From Paulownia fortunei (Eukaryota > Streptophyta > Magnoliopsida > Lamiales > Paulowniaceae): DNA of 64,000 bases. The stretch lies in NCBI GenBank assembly GCA_019321725.1, contig CM033110.1, forward strand, positions 9,789,278 through 9,853,277, in the 5' to 3' direction. The position numbers and the translations under genes were made by a program. Below are positions 23,275 through 35,345 of this stretch, in pieces (the stretch's first letter is position 1; each line of letters starts with the position of its first letter). The notes under the pieces were generated by a model. The model was not told the origin of the DNA and did not search any database. It saw only the letters and a program-made list of their open reading frames with translations.

Positions 23275-25038
23275 TGTTCAAATAATATTATAAATATTGA
23301 ATAAAAATAATTTTGATTTATTTTTTGATCAAATCGGACGTAGCAAAAAAAATATGGTACCGAAAACTACAAATTTTTTTCTCAAAATGAATACATTGTA
23401 TGAATATGTAATTTTAATCAGTTCTACAGAATATAATAATTACATTCACGAGAGTTTCAGAAACCTTAACCAGATAGAAAAGGCTAATTCTTTTTCTAAT
23501 GATACTTTCAAAATCTTCAAGTCTTCTTCTCTAATCTTCAATCTGATTGAATCAAACACCAAGGTTTTCCAATCCAAGTCTCCACACTAATTGAAACAAG
23601 TGGGCATTCTTAACACTAAATATAGTTATACTGTATAATTTCTTTTATGATATTTTCAACTCATGAAATCACAAGACTGGGCTTACGAGAGGGGAAGGAA
23701 AAATTTAGTAAAAAATTAGGATAACTCTCTTGGTAGAAAACGTGTAGTCAGTAGAGAGAGGGAGAGATTTCCTTTTATACTTGTTGAATCCCTAATTTCC
23801 TAATTCTCTTTTTACTCTATTAAGCAAATACCCTTATCTGATAGGAAAATTATTTTTAACCTTTCTTTCATTATTATCTAGAATTCATGATTTTAAATAA
23901 TAATTTTAAATATCAAAATAAATATATCATATTTATTTATTACCCAACAATATTTGACATTTTTGGTAATCTTTGATATTAATTAACACCTAGTTTAGAA
24001 AAGATTGTCCTATATTTACAATTACAATTTAATTTATTGCATAAAATTTATTTTAGTGTTTATGAAGGTGAATTGGGGACCTATGACCTTATAAGATCCA
24101 ATAAATTTGGATAATTAATTAAACTCTTTAGTTAATTTATTTAGTTGATTAATTCAAAGATTACTCCACTAAAAAATTAAAATTGCACTATTGTAATTAT
24201 TGAATAATTTACTCTAATTAACATTGAGTAGTTCATTAATATAGTCATTACATATGATTTGACCCTCCATAGACAATTCATAATTAGAGCTAGGTTTTTC
24301 GTTAACCTTTTTGATTATCTCTTGTTCCTTATCTACCGTTAATTCACTCATAAATAATTAATTTATAACCAAGTTATAAATTTGTGCGTTCTACTGTTCA
24401 GTTCCAGAATTAACTAATCAAGCGAACCGTCCTATTACTTCATTGGGAAGGTATGGATTCCATATCTATAAGTTACATTTTCCGCTACCTATCACAATAT
24501 GATCCCAAAATGCAAGTGCTTAGGAATGAGAACCAACAAACCTTTAACGAGTAAATCAAAGATCATACTGAAATAAATAGGAGTTTATAGCTACTCAAAA
24601 TTAAGATCAACCATATATGATCATTTATTGATGTTATTTGAATTTTTGAAAAACAACGGAATTTATGTAAAAATTCAAATTATATCTGGTATAGTCCTAT
24701 GTAATCATATCATGTAAAGTATCTCCATTATGATGTCACCACATGAATAGTTCAAATAAGACCATTACATTCTTAATGTTAATAGACCATATTAATAATG
24801 ATTTCATTAAAGATTCTAACTTTAATTAATTTCATTATGAACTAAATTAGTTTATTACTCATAATATTAATCCTCTTGTATATAACACTTATATTCTAAG
24901 ATTATGGTTAAATAAATAAACATTGATTTTATGATATTCATAAGCCTACCAAAGTATATTAAAACAAGTATAAAATATTATTTTATTAATTTAGCAATTA
25001 ATGTACTAATACATGCTTTTAGGACACTATTCCTAACA
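23275..25038 (-). repeat. 3' LTR of copia element 3 (left end approximate)
   Basis: The minus-strand LTR starts at 25038 with TGTTAGGAATAG, directly after the polypurine tract GGGCAAGTGAGAGAT (25039-25053). The left end is set at TGTTCAAATAATA (23275), the nearest fitting TG terminus; this is an inference. U5-like phrases ('AATCCAAGTCTCCACAC', 23571-23587) correspond to 'GATCCAAGTGTCTCCCC' in the solo LTR. The open frame at 23297-23590 lies within this LTR and is not a gene. Confidence 0.65.
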
Positions 25039-26990
25039 ATCTCTCACTTGCCCTAAAGCAGGTGTGACATGTCTCTTAGTCCTAATCCCAGCAGTTGACT
25101 ATCAAATTTTTTACCATATTTGAAACAACTTCCAAATCAGCAACTTATCTTGAGCCAAACTACTTCTTTAACTGCTTCATAAGTTACCAAGTATTCAGTC
25201 TCTAAGATTGAACCAACAGTGCTGGATTATTTAACACTTTAACACTACTATGGCTCATACCTCTTAGTGGACACTGATCCAAAGTTTGACTTTCTACTAT
25301 CTTTTTTCGATCAAAATAAGAATTAGTTTATTTAAAGCAATTTGGGTCTTCTAAGATACTTGAGAATATTTTTTACCATTTTTCAATGATTTAATTCTAA
25401 ATTTGACTTGAAACGACTGACTATCTCTATCACATAATAAATGTCTAGCCTTGTACACAACATGGCATACATAAGGATCTCTACTAGTAAGGCATAGGGA
25501 ATTTATCTCTATCTTATCAATATAAGATACCTGAGATAATGCCAGTATTATGTTCCTGAGATTTTGAAACCCAAGAATATAATTTGCTTCTTCCAAATCT
25601 TCTATTTAGAATTGCTTGGCTAACTACTTCTAGACATTAGATAATATTTCAAAATCATTCCCAATGAGTAGAATATCATTTACATAAAGTACCAAGAAGA
25701 CCACCTTCTTATCTTTGATGTGCTTGTATACACAAGGTTCATCAATATTCTATCAAAAACATAAGACTTAATCACCTCATCAAATCTTAGGTTCCAAGAA
25801 CTAGAAGCTTGCTTTAGTCCATAATTGGACCTAAGCAACTTACAGACTTTCTGATCTTGACCTTCTGCTATAAAACCCTCTGGTTGTTGCGTATAGATGT
25901 CTTCCTTAAGATAGTCTTTCAAAAAGGTTCTCTTGACATCTATTTTACCATATCTCATAATCTAGGCTCGCAACAATGGAGAGAAATATGCAATGAATTT
26001 AAGCATGGCTACAGGCGTGAAGGTTTCCTCATAATTGAGTCTCTCTTTATGAGTATAACTTTTTGCCACTAGCATTGTTTTGAAAGTCTCTACTTTCCCA
26101 TTTACACCTCTCTTCCTCTTGAAGATCCAATTACACCCAATGGGCCTAATATCCTCACGTGAATCAACAAGATCCTAGATAAAATTGTAGTACATAGACT
26201 CCATTTCTTGATTCATAGCCTTTTGCTATTTCTATCTATTTGAATCTTCCATTGCATGTTTAAATGTCAATAGATCATCCTCACTGTTTTTGGAGACAAC
26301 AACTTGTACCTCTCTATCCTTTATATGGTGAGCTGGTGATCTAAACAACCTTCTACTACGTTAAGATATGATGACCTTCTGATCGAAGTTGGCGGTCCTT
26401 TGGGTATGTTATCTAACAACTCTAGTTTTATTGTCTGGTCTCATCAGAAAGTAACTTCTATAGTACAACTACTGTGAAGTTTAAAATTTATCATATAATT
26501 ATTTTCAAGAAAGGTGGTATTTGTCGACACAATTTCCTTCTTGTCTTGAGGATTATATGACAAACCTCCTCTTATCCTTTTGGAGTATTCCATAAACAAA
26601 CACACTTCTGATCATGGTTGCAACTTTCCAATCTTTCCTTTAAGCACATGTGTCAGACACCCCTATATGTGGAAATAACGTATAGTAGGTTTACTACCAT
26701 TCACAACTTTAAGGGTATTTTTTGGATAGACTTGAATGGTACTACATTCAAAATATACAATGTATTTTGTACTGCATAACCCCATAATAAATCTGGCAAT
26801 GAAGAGTAGCGCATCATGGACCTCACCATATCAAGTAATGTCCAATTTCTCCTCTCAACAACACCATTTTGCTGAGGAGTGTTAGGTGTTGTGAGTTGGT
26901 ACAAAATATCATGGTCTAGCAAATAGTCCTTGAACTAAGTATCAACATACTCGCCTCCTCGATCTGATCTTAGAGACTTTAAGAATTTAC
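25039..26990 (-). pseudogene. Ty1/copia element 3 pol (integrase to RNase H)
   Basis: Read right to left: integrase enters at 26990 ('KSLRSDRGGEYVDT'), then 'TPNTPQQNGVVERRNWTLLD' (about 26830-26890). RT is present at 25680-25958 ('GKIDVKRTFLKD', 'YGLKQASSSWN'). Its catalytic box reads YVND (25675-25686) where active enzymes have YVDD, so the first of the paired Asp residues is Asn. RNase H is degraded, with 'EAVKEVVWL' near 25165-25190 in a shifted frame. The 5' part of the element is absent: at about 26995 it meets an LTR in the opposite orientation. Confidence 0.85.
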
Positions 26991-26999
26991 CTAATTAAT

Positions 27000-27858
27000 T
27001 GATTAGATTAATTAATTATATTGGGCTTTTTAATTAATTGATGGAGATAAATTAATTGGACTTTAATAAATTAATTAGAGTCCAAGCCCAAGTGGTTAGA
27101 GGCCTATTAGGATTTTTTAATTGCTAGAATTAAAGAGTCCTAATAAACATGGAAAGAATTTGTTTTGAAGTCAAAAAAATAAGAGATAAGGAATGAGAAA
27201 GTTTCCTAATTGAATTAGGGGACTAATTAGGGTAAGAATTGGAGATCTAATGGGATTAGGTTAAGACTACATTGTGTATATAAATACATAATGTATGGGT
27301 CAAAAACTATAAGCAAGAGAGCTAGAATTTTCGGTCCTCTCTCCTCTTCTCCTTCTTATTTTTTTTATGTTCTATTTTCTTACTTTAAAAAAAATTACTC
27401 CATCAAAATGTTCCATCCCTTTTTGATTAAAAGTTTAATTCTTCCATCACTTGTTGATTCAAGAATTAATTTTCTCTCTCAAATAGATTTAGAAATAAGA
27501 AGTTCAAATTCAATAGCAAGGATTTGAAGCTTGTGGGTCTACTCGAAAATGTGGATACAGTTAGAGGGACTACACTTGGAATCCTTAGTGAGCATTTTGA
27601 GAGGCCATCAAAATTGTTCGAGAGGAGCTTGAGGACTCTAAATTCTTTCTTACCCTTCACCAAATTGAATTGCTTGAAAGGTATAATCACGAAACTTTAG
27701 TTCTTTAATTTTATTAAACGAGCAATCAAAAATGCAAACCAAAATTCGTATCAAATCTAAGATATACATATTTACATACGATGTGTGATTTTATTTTGTT
27801 GTTGAAAATTTTTAAATTTCTGCTATACTTGCAATCTCGCGATTACACAAAACCAACA
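27000..27858 (+). repeat. Copia-type LTR, 5'-truncated, plus strand
   Basis: Ends in 'AAAACCAACA' at 27858 just before a PBS, so it is a 5' LTR. Only the last ~860 bp are present, starting in the TTAATTAATT-rich part of U3. Its sequence parallels 50488-49623 on the other strand ('GAGTCCAAGCCCAAGTGG' against 'AAGTCCAAGCCCATGG'). The canonical TG start of the LTR is missing, and the left edge abuts copia element 3. The open frames at 27291-27690 on both strands are LTR sequence. Confidence 0.75.
27277..27286 (+). promoter_or_regulatory. TATA-like box of the truncated LTR
   Basis: TATATAAATA, followed about 45 bp later by the 'GAATTTTCGGTCCTCTCTCC' phrase that marks the presumed start of R in this LTR type (compare 'GGCCGAAAATTTCAAAG' on the minus strand near 5120). 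Confidence 0.45.
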
Positions 27859-27859
27859 G

Positions 27860-27871
27860 TGCTATCAGAGC
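27860..27871 (+). other. Primer-binding site
   Basis: TGCTATCAGAGC, one substitution from TGGTATCAGAGC (initiator Met tRNA), one base after the LTR end. Confidence 0.75.
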
Positions 27872-28972
27872 CTAAGTTTATGCATTTTCATTGTTTTTGC
27901 AATTTTTTATATATGAATCATTCATATGATAAAAAATATGTTTAATTGCATTTTTGTTTGGGAATTATAATTTTGGAATTTTCTGCATGATTTTAAAGTG
28001 TTAAATTACAAGACACAAAAACAAAACAAATAAAAAAAAATCTGGGCTGGATGCGTTGTAGCGCCACAGCGCCTGACATGCAATTTTGTTGCACAGTAGA
28101 TCGTCTGATGCCCATCTTCGTGTCACATGCAGAAAATTCTATTTTTTAATTTTTAAAATTAAATGTTAATTTTAAAATTCTGAAAATTATTTTTATGTAA
28201 AACCATGAATTAATTCCCAAACTAGAAAAATGTGATTTTTAACAACTTGGTAAATTTACATGCTTTGAATTTTTATCATGTGATGATTAAATTAAGCATG
28301 AATGGAATGAATGATAATGGAGCCTAGACTGATTATTTCTGATTATTTTCTATGTATGGTTTTATGTTTTGGGTTTTTGATTAAAATAAGGCCTACGAGT
28401 CTCGCCTTTTCTTTATTTTTGACTCTGAATGTAAATCCTATCTCCCTCCAATGTGCCTCCCCTTGAAAAATATTCTAAGATTTCTTGTTAGGTTAAACAA
28501 TGGTAATGAGAGTAGTATTAGGATGGTGAGGTTTTCTTTATTTTTGGTGAACAAGAAAAAGGAGCAAGGTGGAGAAAAGCAAGGATTTGAGGACTATGAA
28601 TGTATGAGTGATACATTCACATAATAGATAGGATTTATTATAATTTTGATCAATTGTCCACTTTGGCTCAAGTGGATCACATAGGAAAGGGCTCATGATC
28701 ATCCCATTATGCATGCATTATAGATGTATGTATAAGTTTATTTAATGTTTTCCTTTGATTATGCTTGAAATCTTAGAAAAGTGTAACATTAAATAAACAA
28801 CACAAAATAAAATGATGAGTTCTTGGTACAATTGAAATCCTTACTTAGAAATGTTCTAAGTTTAAGAATTTATTAATTCTATATCAAGCTTAATAGGCAA
28901 TATTGGGCGGGGTCCAATCGTCCAAATCTTTTATCAAAAGTAGTTGGCATGTGAAAGGCCCTTGATGCTACT
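27872..28972 (+). repeat. Non-coding copia leader, plus-strand copy
   Basis: No gag frame. It corresponds, in reverse orientation, to the interior of the minus-strand element at 48304-49611: a GC-rich module (28040-28130), an 'AAGGCCTACGAGTCTC' phrase (about 28389), a stretch resembling 'GAGCAAGGTGGAGAAA' (about 28561), and 'AAAAGTAGTTGGCATGTGAAA' at 28936-28956. Homology ends at about 28972, where Athila sequence begins. Confidence 0.7.
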
Positions 28973-28979
28973 CCAGATC

Positions 28980-30910
28980 ATCCTCGTCTTACCTATCTGG
29001 AAGGATCGCCTATACTCTTAGAGCACACAAAGGCATGCCATGATAAACACTTATTTTTAGATCCAAGACGAGTAAAGAAGATAGTCGGGCTGACGATTAT
29101 AAACCAAGTGCTTCTTTGGAGGCAACCCAAGCCCTTTGTTTCCTTTGCTTTGAATAATTTCTTAATTAGTTTTTGAAGTATGTTCCCTTTCCAGATTTAG
29201 GCATGTTTAGTTATTGCATTGCTTTGTCTATGTTTGTGTTCTCACTTTTGTTGCTATAGCCAATGTGCTTTCATACTCATTTTCTTATGTACATAGTCGT
29301 TTCCTTGGTGATATGTGTGGATCTCCCATGGACTCAAGTGCATCATCTATTAGAAATGGGAGTTTCTTATCTCCACCTCTTATCTGCTTTAATTCTTTAA
29401 ACATTGAGGATAATGTCAATTTAAAAGTCCAGGATAGGATTTCTATTTTGTGTGTTTGAGCTTTATGTGAAAAATTAAGCTAATTTTTTTTGGTTTTTGT
29501 TAAAGAATTATGTGTAAATTACATTTTATGTGCAATGAAAGTCCGAGAGCAAGCATGTTGTTGTCGACAAACTTAAGTAAGTTCATGTTTGTGATTGAAT
29601 GATATATCTTGATTACCAATTGCCTATGATGATACCTAATTGATATTATATAGAGTTTAGATGAAAGAATGATTGCTAGTCTTGTGACATGGCAATTTTT
29701 ATGTATATTTGATCTTTGTCATGAATGATAAATTTTCATTTAGCATATTGTGTCGAAATCTTGGGAATTAAATTCTACTTGGTCTTGGATTTTACTTCCA
29801 ATGATTTGTATTGATCATTTTATGGTGTTTTAGAACTTCTTTGATTACTCTTCGAGGCAAAATCCTATATAACTAGCAAACTTAGAAATGATTTAAGCCA
29901 TTTTTGACTCGTTTGTGCCTTTCAAGCCTATCATGATCACATTTTCATTCACTAGTTACCCCTTTAAGCCTTTTTTAAAGAATGGAATGTGCAATACATA
30001 TGAATGACCACTATTCGACTTTTTTTCTTGAAGCTCATTATACCTACCCTTTACAGCTCAAAAAACTAAAAAACTAAAAATCCAATTATTGTCCCTAAGA
30101 GAACTTAAGGTATGATATTTTGCACACAATCTTATTAAGGGGTCATGTGGAGACATGTTAAGGGCATGGATGAATGCATTTAGGGGTATGAGTAAGGAAA
30201 ATGTACAAGAAAACCATCACAACTCATGTTAATAAAAAAAACAAGTTTGGGGGTTGTGAAAGTAAAAGAATAAGAAATAAAGTTTTGGGATTCATGAAAA
30301 AAAAGAAGAAAAGCAAAAGAAAAAAGAAAAAAGAAAAAAATTATGAAAAAGAAAAGAAGTAAAAAAAGAAAAGAGAAAAAGTGCATGAATCCCAAAGAAA
30401 AAAGGAAAAGAATTGGGAAAGAGAAAAGAAACAAAGAGAGTGAGATTCTATGTACAACACTTTATGTTCTCTTACGTTGTTTATTATTAGTCTTTCTTTG
30501 TAAGCTAATACCTAGACCTTACGATACAAGCTTAATGAAGTCCTTTTGATCTAAGTTTGCAAATATCTACATTAGTGGAGAAGCTATATGAAAAGCAAGT
30601 CTATGGAATACCTAGAACTTCTTTGCTTAGATCATGGCAATCATTGGTTGTGAAATTCATACCTAAAATGCATGCATGAAACTTGAGCTTGACACTTCAC
30701 ACACACATGTTTTGAACTCGTGACTAGATTGATAAGGCATAAGTTTTGTAGTGTCATTTGAATTGCTTTATGATTAACCTTTTGATTCATGTGAAATAAT
30801 TATTGATGAGGCATTTGAATTGGTTGATCAAGCTTAGTAATTTGTGATCAAGTATAAGCCTATGATTGTTTGATTTTAAGTTTTGGTCGAGGGAGAGCAA
30901 AAGGTAAGTT
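28980..30910 (+). repeat. Athila-type 3' untranslated region
   Basis: The phrase 'GTCGGGCTGACGATTATAAAC...GCTTCTTTGGAGGCAACCC' (29084-29130) is typical of the region after pol in Athila and Tat elements. Downstream come G-rich 'AAGTTTGGGGGTTG' (about 30244), a purine-rich block (30296-30440) and the polypurine tract 'GGTAAGTTTGGGGGTAG' (about 30903-30919). Small open frames here (29214-29459, 30180-30549) show no env-like features such as a glycoprotein signal or fusion region and look like chance frames. Confidence 0.7.
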
Positions 30911-30916
30911 TGGGGG

Positions 30917-32545
30917 TAGTTATTAGGCTCATAAAGTGCGACATTTCTAACACATCCATGAGCATAATTGGACATATTTTCACCTTACCATTGATATAAT
31001 TGTGCCTTATTTTGTGATAAATATGTGTAGGAACTAAGAATTGAAGAAATAGAGTGAAAGATGAAAAATCGGTTAAAGAGTTAGCAGAAACTTTCAGATG
31101 AACAATATTTTTATTTTAGGCATAACTTTCTCCAAAAAAGTGATATTGATCTGATTCATAAAGATATAGAAAACTAAGATATAGGGCTACAATTATTATG
31201 AAAGCACAAAAAGCCAGTTCAGCTTAGAAAGTTATAAAAATTTAGTTCAAAGAGGCTGCAAGCACTGCATAAACTGATCTTGGGCAGCAAGTGTAGTGCC
31301 TAAGTGCTGCTCTGTAGCATCTAGGTACTGTAAAAACTGAACTAGGATAGAATGTGTAGTGCCTAGGCACTACCCTACTAACCGAAAAGATGCTGATGCA
31401 TTTTTTTCAACAAGTGGTGATGGATTATGAATTTTGTCATCTTTTGTGGGATATACACATTAGATACACCTATACATCATTACCCATGGGATGCTCTTGA
31501 TAGATACACTATACACATTATTCAACACATAATTCATCACCCACACACACTTTACACCTAAATTCTCATACATATTTTCTCTCCACCCAAAACATATATT
31601 TTTTCATATTTCAACACCTAGAACACACACACTTATTAACCATTCACCAAGGAGCTTGGGATTTGAAGAGAAGAAGAGAAAAAGCTTCATTAGACATTGA
31701 AGATTTTAAAGAAGAAGTGAATAATCACTTAGTAGTTGTAATCTTCTATTGTAATTTCTTGTTTTATTTTGTTTAGTTTTAAGAAATTTGTAAGAATCAT
31801 GATGTTGGAAAACTCTTAGTACTTGTTTAATTTTAATATGAGCTAAAGTACTTTTATCAAAGCTTAGAAAGCCTTTTCTATGGAGTTATGAGTTGATGTT
31901 TATATTGTGATTGAAATGTTGATTTTATTATGATGAGCATATCCTATGTTCTTAATGCTTCTTCAAACTTGGCCAAATATAAGTTGATTTTAATTATTGC
32001 AATTAAGACCAAGAGGTGACGCTGTAATAATGGATTGGGTAATATTTGCCACAGACCAACCCTTATAGAGATATAGGCATAGGTACGTGTGGTAGTCATA
32101 AGTGTAAAAACCAAATGTTAGTGGAGTTCACAAAGCTCAATGCGCTCTTAATAGGATGACCCATAGCTAGAGATGGCGTTATAATAATATAGGCTGGCCC
32201 ATAACTAGATTTGGTATGACTCGAGAGAGAGCACCAATTATATTAGAAAAACCCACCATCAGATAACCCACATCATTCCTAATCACAATTAAGCTAGGTT
32301 CATAACAATATAGGATGTCTAACCAATGCCTTGACTCTCCTTAGTATTGTATTCAATCCCTCAATCTCCTTGGGTTTTGGTGGATTTTGTTTAATTTGTT
32401 AGTTCTTGTAATCTAATTCAAACACCATAAAAATTATTAGGATAAACATAACAAAAGTAATCTATATTTGGTACTTACATGCACTCTCTCTAGGGATACG
32501 ATACTCTACTCACTCTTTATTAGTTGTTGACACCAAGAACTTATG
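30917..32545 (+). repeat. Athila-type LTR (second copy)
   Basis: Follows the polypurine tract 'AAGTTTGGGGGTAG'. Shares 'GATATAGGGCTACAATT' (31176-31192) and several short 'AGTGCCTA(A/G)G(T/C)(A/G)CT' blocks (31298-31370) with the LTR at 2790-4230. Near the right side is 'ACCACCGTTTGGGGTCACT' (about 32554), a possibly decayed form of the TGGCGCCGTT-type PBS of these elements. The exact ends are uncertain. Confidence 0.6.
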
Positions 32546-32569
32546 ATTTTGTTACCACCGTTTGGGGTC

Positions 32570-34806
32570 ACTATCGACTAATCTATATCAATGGCTTGTT
32601 AACCATTGATGATGAAGAAGCACACATCAATCTACTTCATGAGTTTAAAGTTGTATTTTCATGATCGTATAAAGAAATGCATAGATTGGATCCGAAAGTA
32701 GTAGTCCATCACCTAATGGTTAAGAAGGGAGCTAACCTGTCAAACAAGCTCAACATCAATTTTGGCCTAAGTTGGTCCCTTTGGTTGAGGCTAAAGTGAA
32801 TATACTCATCAAAGTTGGGTTCATTCAGAAGTCAAGTATCCTATATGGATCTCAAGCATTGTCCCTAGGAGAAAGAAAAATGGCCAAATTCCAATTTGTG
32901 CCAATTTTAGAGATTTGAATGGCACATGTTCCAAAGATGATTTTTTGTTGCCTATTACTAAACTCATGATTGATGCTAAGGCCATGAAGCATTATCTTTC
33001 ATGGATGAATCATCTTGGTATAGCTAAATATGTATGGGCCCAAAAGATAAAGAGTTAACGGCATTTCATACTCTAAAAGGCATATATTGCTATAAGATGA
33101 TGTCTTCTGGATTTAAGAATGCCGGTACTATATATCAGAGGGTCATGCAGAAGATCTTTGATGATATTCTCCATAAAAACATTGAATGCTACGTTGATGA
33201 TGTGGTTGTGAAGTCTAAAAAGTGAGAAAACCATCTTCAAGATTTGAGAAAAGCCTTTGAACGATTGAGAAGATATCAACTTAAGATGAATCTACTAAAA
33301 TGCGCATTTGGTGGTCTAGAAAGTTTCTTGGGTTCATTGTTCATCATCAAGGGATAGAAATTGAGAAAGAAAAAATTAGTTCAATTCCAAAAATACCTAC
33401 ACTTCGAGATATTCACAAACTCAAAAGTTTACAAGAAAAGTTTGCTTATCTTTGAAGGTTCATTTCAAACCTAGTCGGCCGATGCCAACCATTCAACCGT
33501 CTTATGAAGAAAAGCATTCCATTTGAATGGGATGAGTGTTGTAAGAATGCTTTCAAAAGTACAAAAGCCTATTTCATGAATCCTCCAGTGTTGGTTGCAC
33601 CAGTGCCTGGATACCCATTGATTCTTTATATTGCAACTCCTTTGGAGATTTATGAGCACAAGAGAACAATGATGGAAAAGAGAGTGTCGTGTATTATTTA
33701 AGTAGGATGATGATATCAAATGAGTTGAACTGCTCACTAATTGAAAAGATATGCTTGATCATCATCTTTGCAATCCAAAAGTTGAAACATTACTTTTAGG
33801 CTCATACCGTTCGTCTTTCTTGAAAGCAAATCCACTGAAGTATGTTATGATAGGGCCAGTTCTTTCTAATAGACTTACAAGGTAGTACCTTCAATTGCAA
33901 TAATTTGAGATCATATATATTCCTCAAAAGGTTGTGAAAGGATAAGTTTTAGAAGACTTCTTGGCCAATTATCCTATCTCTGCTAAGTGGGAGTTGTCTG
34001 ATGACTTACTAGATAAAGATGTTCTCGTGATTGAAATTACTTCTCCTTTGAAGATATACTTTAATGGGGCTTCTCATAAAAAATGAGCTAGTGCTGGAGT
34101 CATAGTCATTACATCTGATGGAGAAGTGTTGCTTTACACCTTCACCTTAACCTAAAATTGCTCCAACAATGTTGCTGAATATCAAGCTCTTATCCTTGAA
34201 TTGGAAATGGAAATTAACATAAAACAACTATATCTGGAAGTGTATGGAGATTCTAAATTGGTGGTCAATCAATTTCTTGGATTGTAAAAAGTTAAGAAAC
34301 CTGAGCTACTTTCGTATTTCGGTTATGCTAGAAAGCTTATTAGATGGATGGGAGATATGGTTATTGAACATATACCAAGGAAGGATAATAAGCAAGTTGA
34401 TGCTTTAGCAAATATTGCTTCTACACTCGCCATCCTTGAAGGTGAAGCTCATGTACCAATATGCAGAAGTTAGGTTGTACCACCAATCTTCGAGAATGAG
34501 AGTTGTGAGAAAGAGAAAGAAACGTCTACTTTCAAAGTGTCTGAAATCGAGAAAGAAGATTAACGTCAATCACTTGTGAATTATTTAAAGTATGAGAAGC
34601 TACCTGATGATCCACATCAAAGAGTTGAGATACGACATCATGTGGCTCGCTTCATTCATTACAAAATCACACTTTATAGATGCTCATTTGATGGAGTTTT
34701 CTTGCGATGTTTAGGTGATGGTGAAGCTATCCAAGCTATGGAAGAAGCTCATTCTGGGAGTTGTGGTGCATGGCTTGGGTATCACGTCTATCAGAAGAAG
34801 AAGTGA
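32570..34806 (+). pseudogene. Tat-lineage Ty3/gypsy pol fragment with two RNase H regions
   Basis: RT starts at about 32590 ('HRLDPKVVVHHL' near 32680) and keeps 'GIYCYKMMSSGFKNAG' and an intact YVDD at 33190-33201, then 'DLRKAFERLRRYQLKMN' and 'GRCQPFNRLMKKSIPFEWD' (about 33480-33535). The first RNase H region follows around 33550-33850. A second, archaeal-type RNase H, the hallmark of Tat/Ogre elements, spans about 34045-34435 ('NCSNNVAEYQALIL', 'GDSKLVVNQFLG', 'IPRKDNKQVDALA'). Its first catalytic Asp is Asn ('YFNGASHKK', 34063-34065). The fragment ends at 34806 in the integrase zinc region ('AMEEAHSGSCGAW'). Gag, protease and most of integrase are missing; stops occur at several points. 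Confidence 0.87.
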
Positions 34807-34809
34807 TAG

Positions 34810-35345
34810 ATACATGTGGGGGATTTTGAGAATTTTTGCCAAGAGGACAATCTTATTTGTCATATTCTTGTCTTTGAGATAAATTTTACTTGGATTCACA
34901 TTAATTACTCTTATAATATTTTTCTCAAAGTAACCTCTATAGATGTTGGTCCACCATGTCTTATAATCTTCCAAAGAGAATTTCTTTACATTTGGGGCAT
35001 ACAAGGAAGACACACCTTTAACATAGATCTAGACAGAGTGTATAAGCGCCTAATAGTGAACTCCTTCCTTTAAAAAAGCTTTACAGATGTCTCGTGTGGG
35101 AGTTCCTGGCATTACTTGATAGAATTCAAATTGACAACCAAATCGATGGGACTATAAGGCTCGGTAATAAAGTGTTCACCTTGCTTCAAAAAAAGATAGT
35201 CTGAACAAATGGCAAGAAGTAGTTTTGCTCAAACTCCTCCGCATTCCCATTTTCGACGTATAAGAAATCTTTACTCTTGGTGATCATGTTGCAAGTCCAA
35301 GAAATGAGGTTTCCTTTGTGGATTCGCTTGTGGGCATCTTTGGAA
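34810..35345 (-). pseudogene. Remnant resembling a plant mobile domain (PMD) protein
   Basis: Read right to left, conceptual pieces in two frames give 'RIHKGNLISWTCNM', 'FEQNYFLPFVQTIFF', 'PHRFGCQFEFYQVMPG' and 'SLEDYKTWWTNIYRGYFE'. The pattern of 'RFGCQFGF/Y-Q', then a tryptophan-rich 'YKxWW', recalls the aminotransferase-like plant mobile domain family, which occurs both in host genes and inside transposons. It is broken by a stop and a frameshift near 35180-35200 and lacks both ends. The similarity is recalled, not computed, so I hold it as likely rather than certain. It lies between the Tat fragment and a truncated copia LTR. Confidence 0.4.

Noticed and set aside
29214..29459. Possible env-like reading frame downstream of Athila pol
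   Set aside because: Only 81 codons, with a hydrophobic start but no glycoprotein features, and it is not conserved in the parallel region at 1331-2790.
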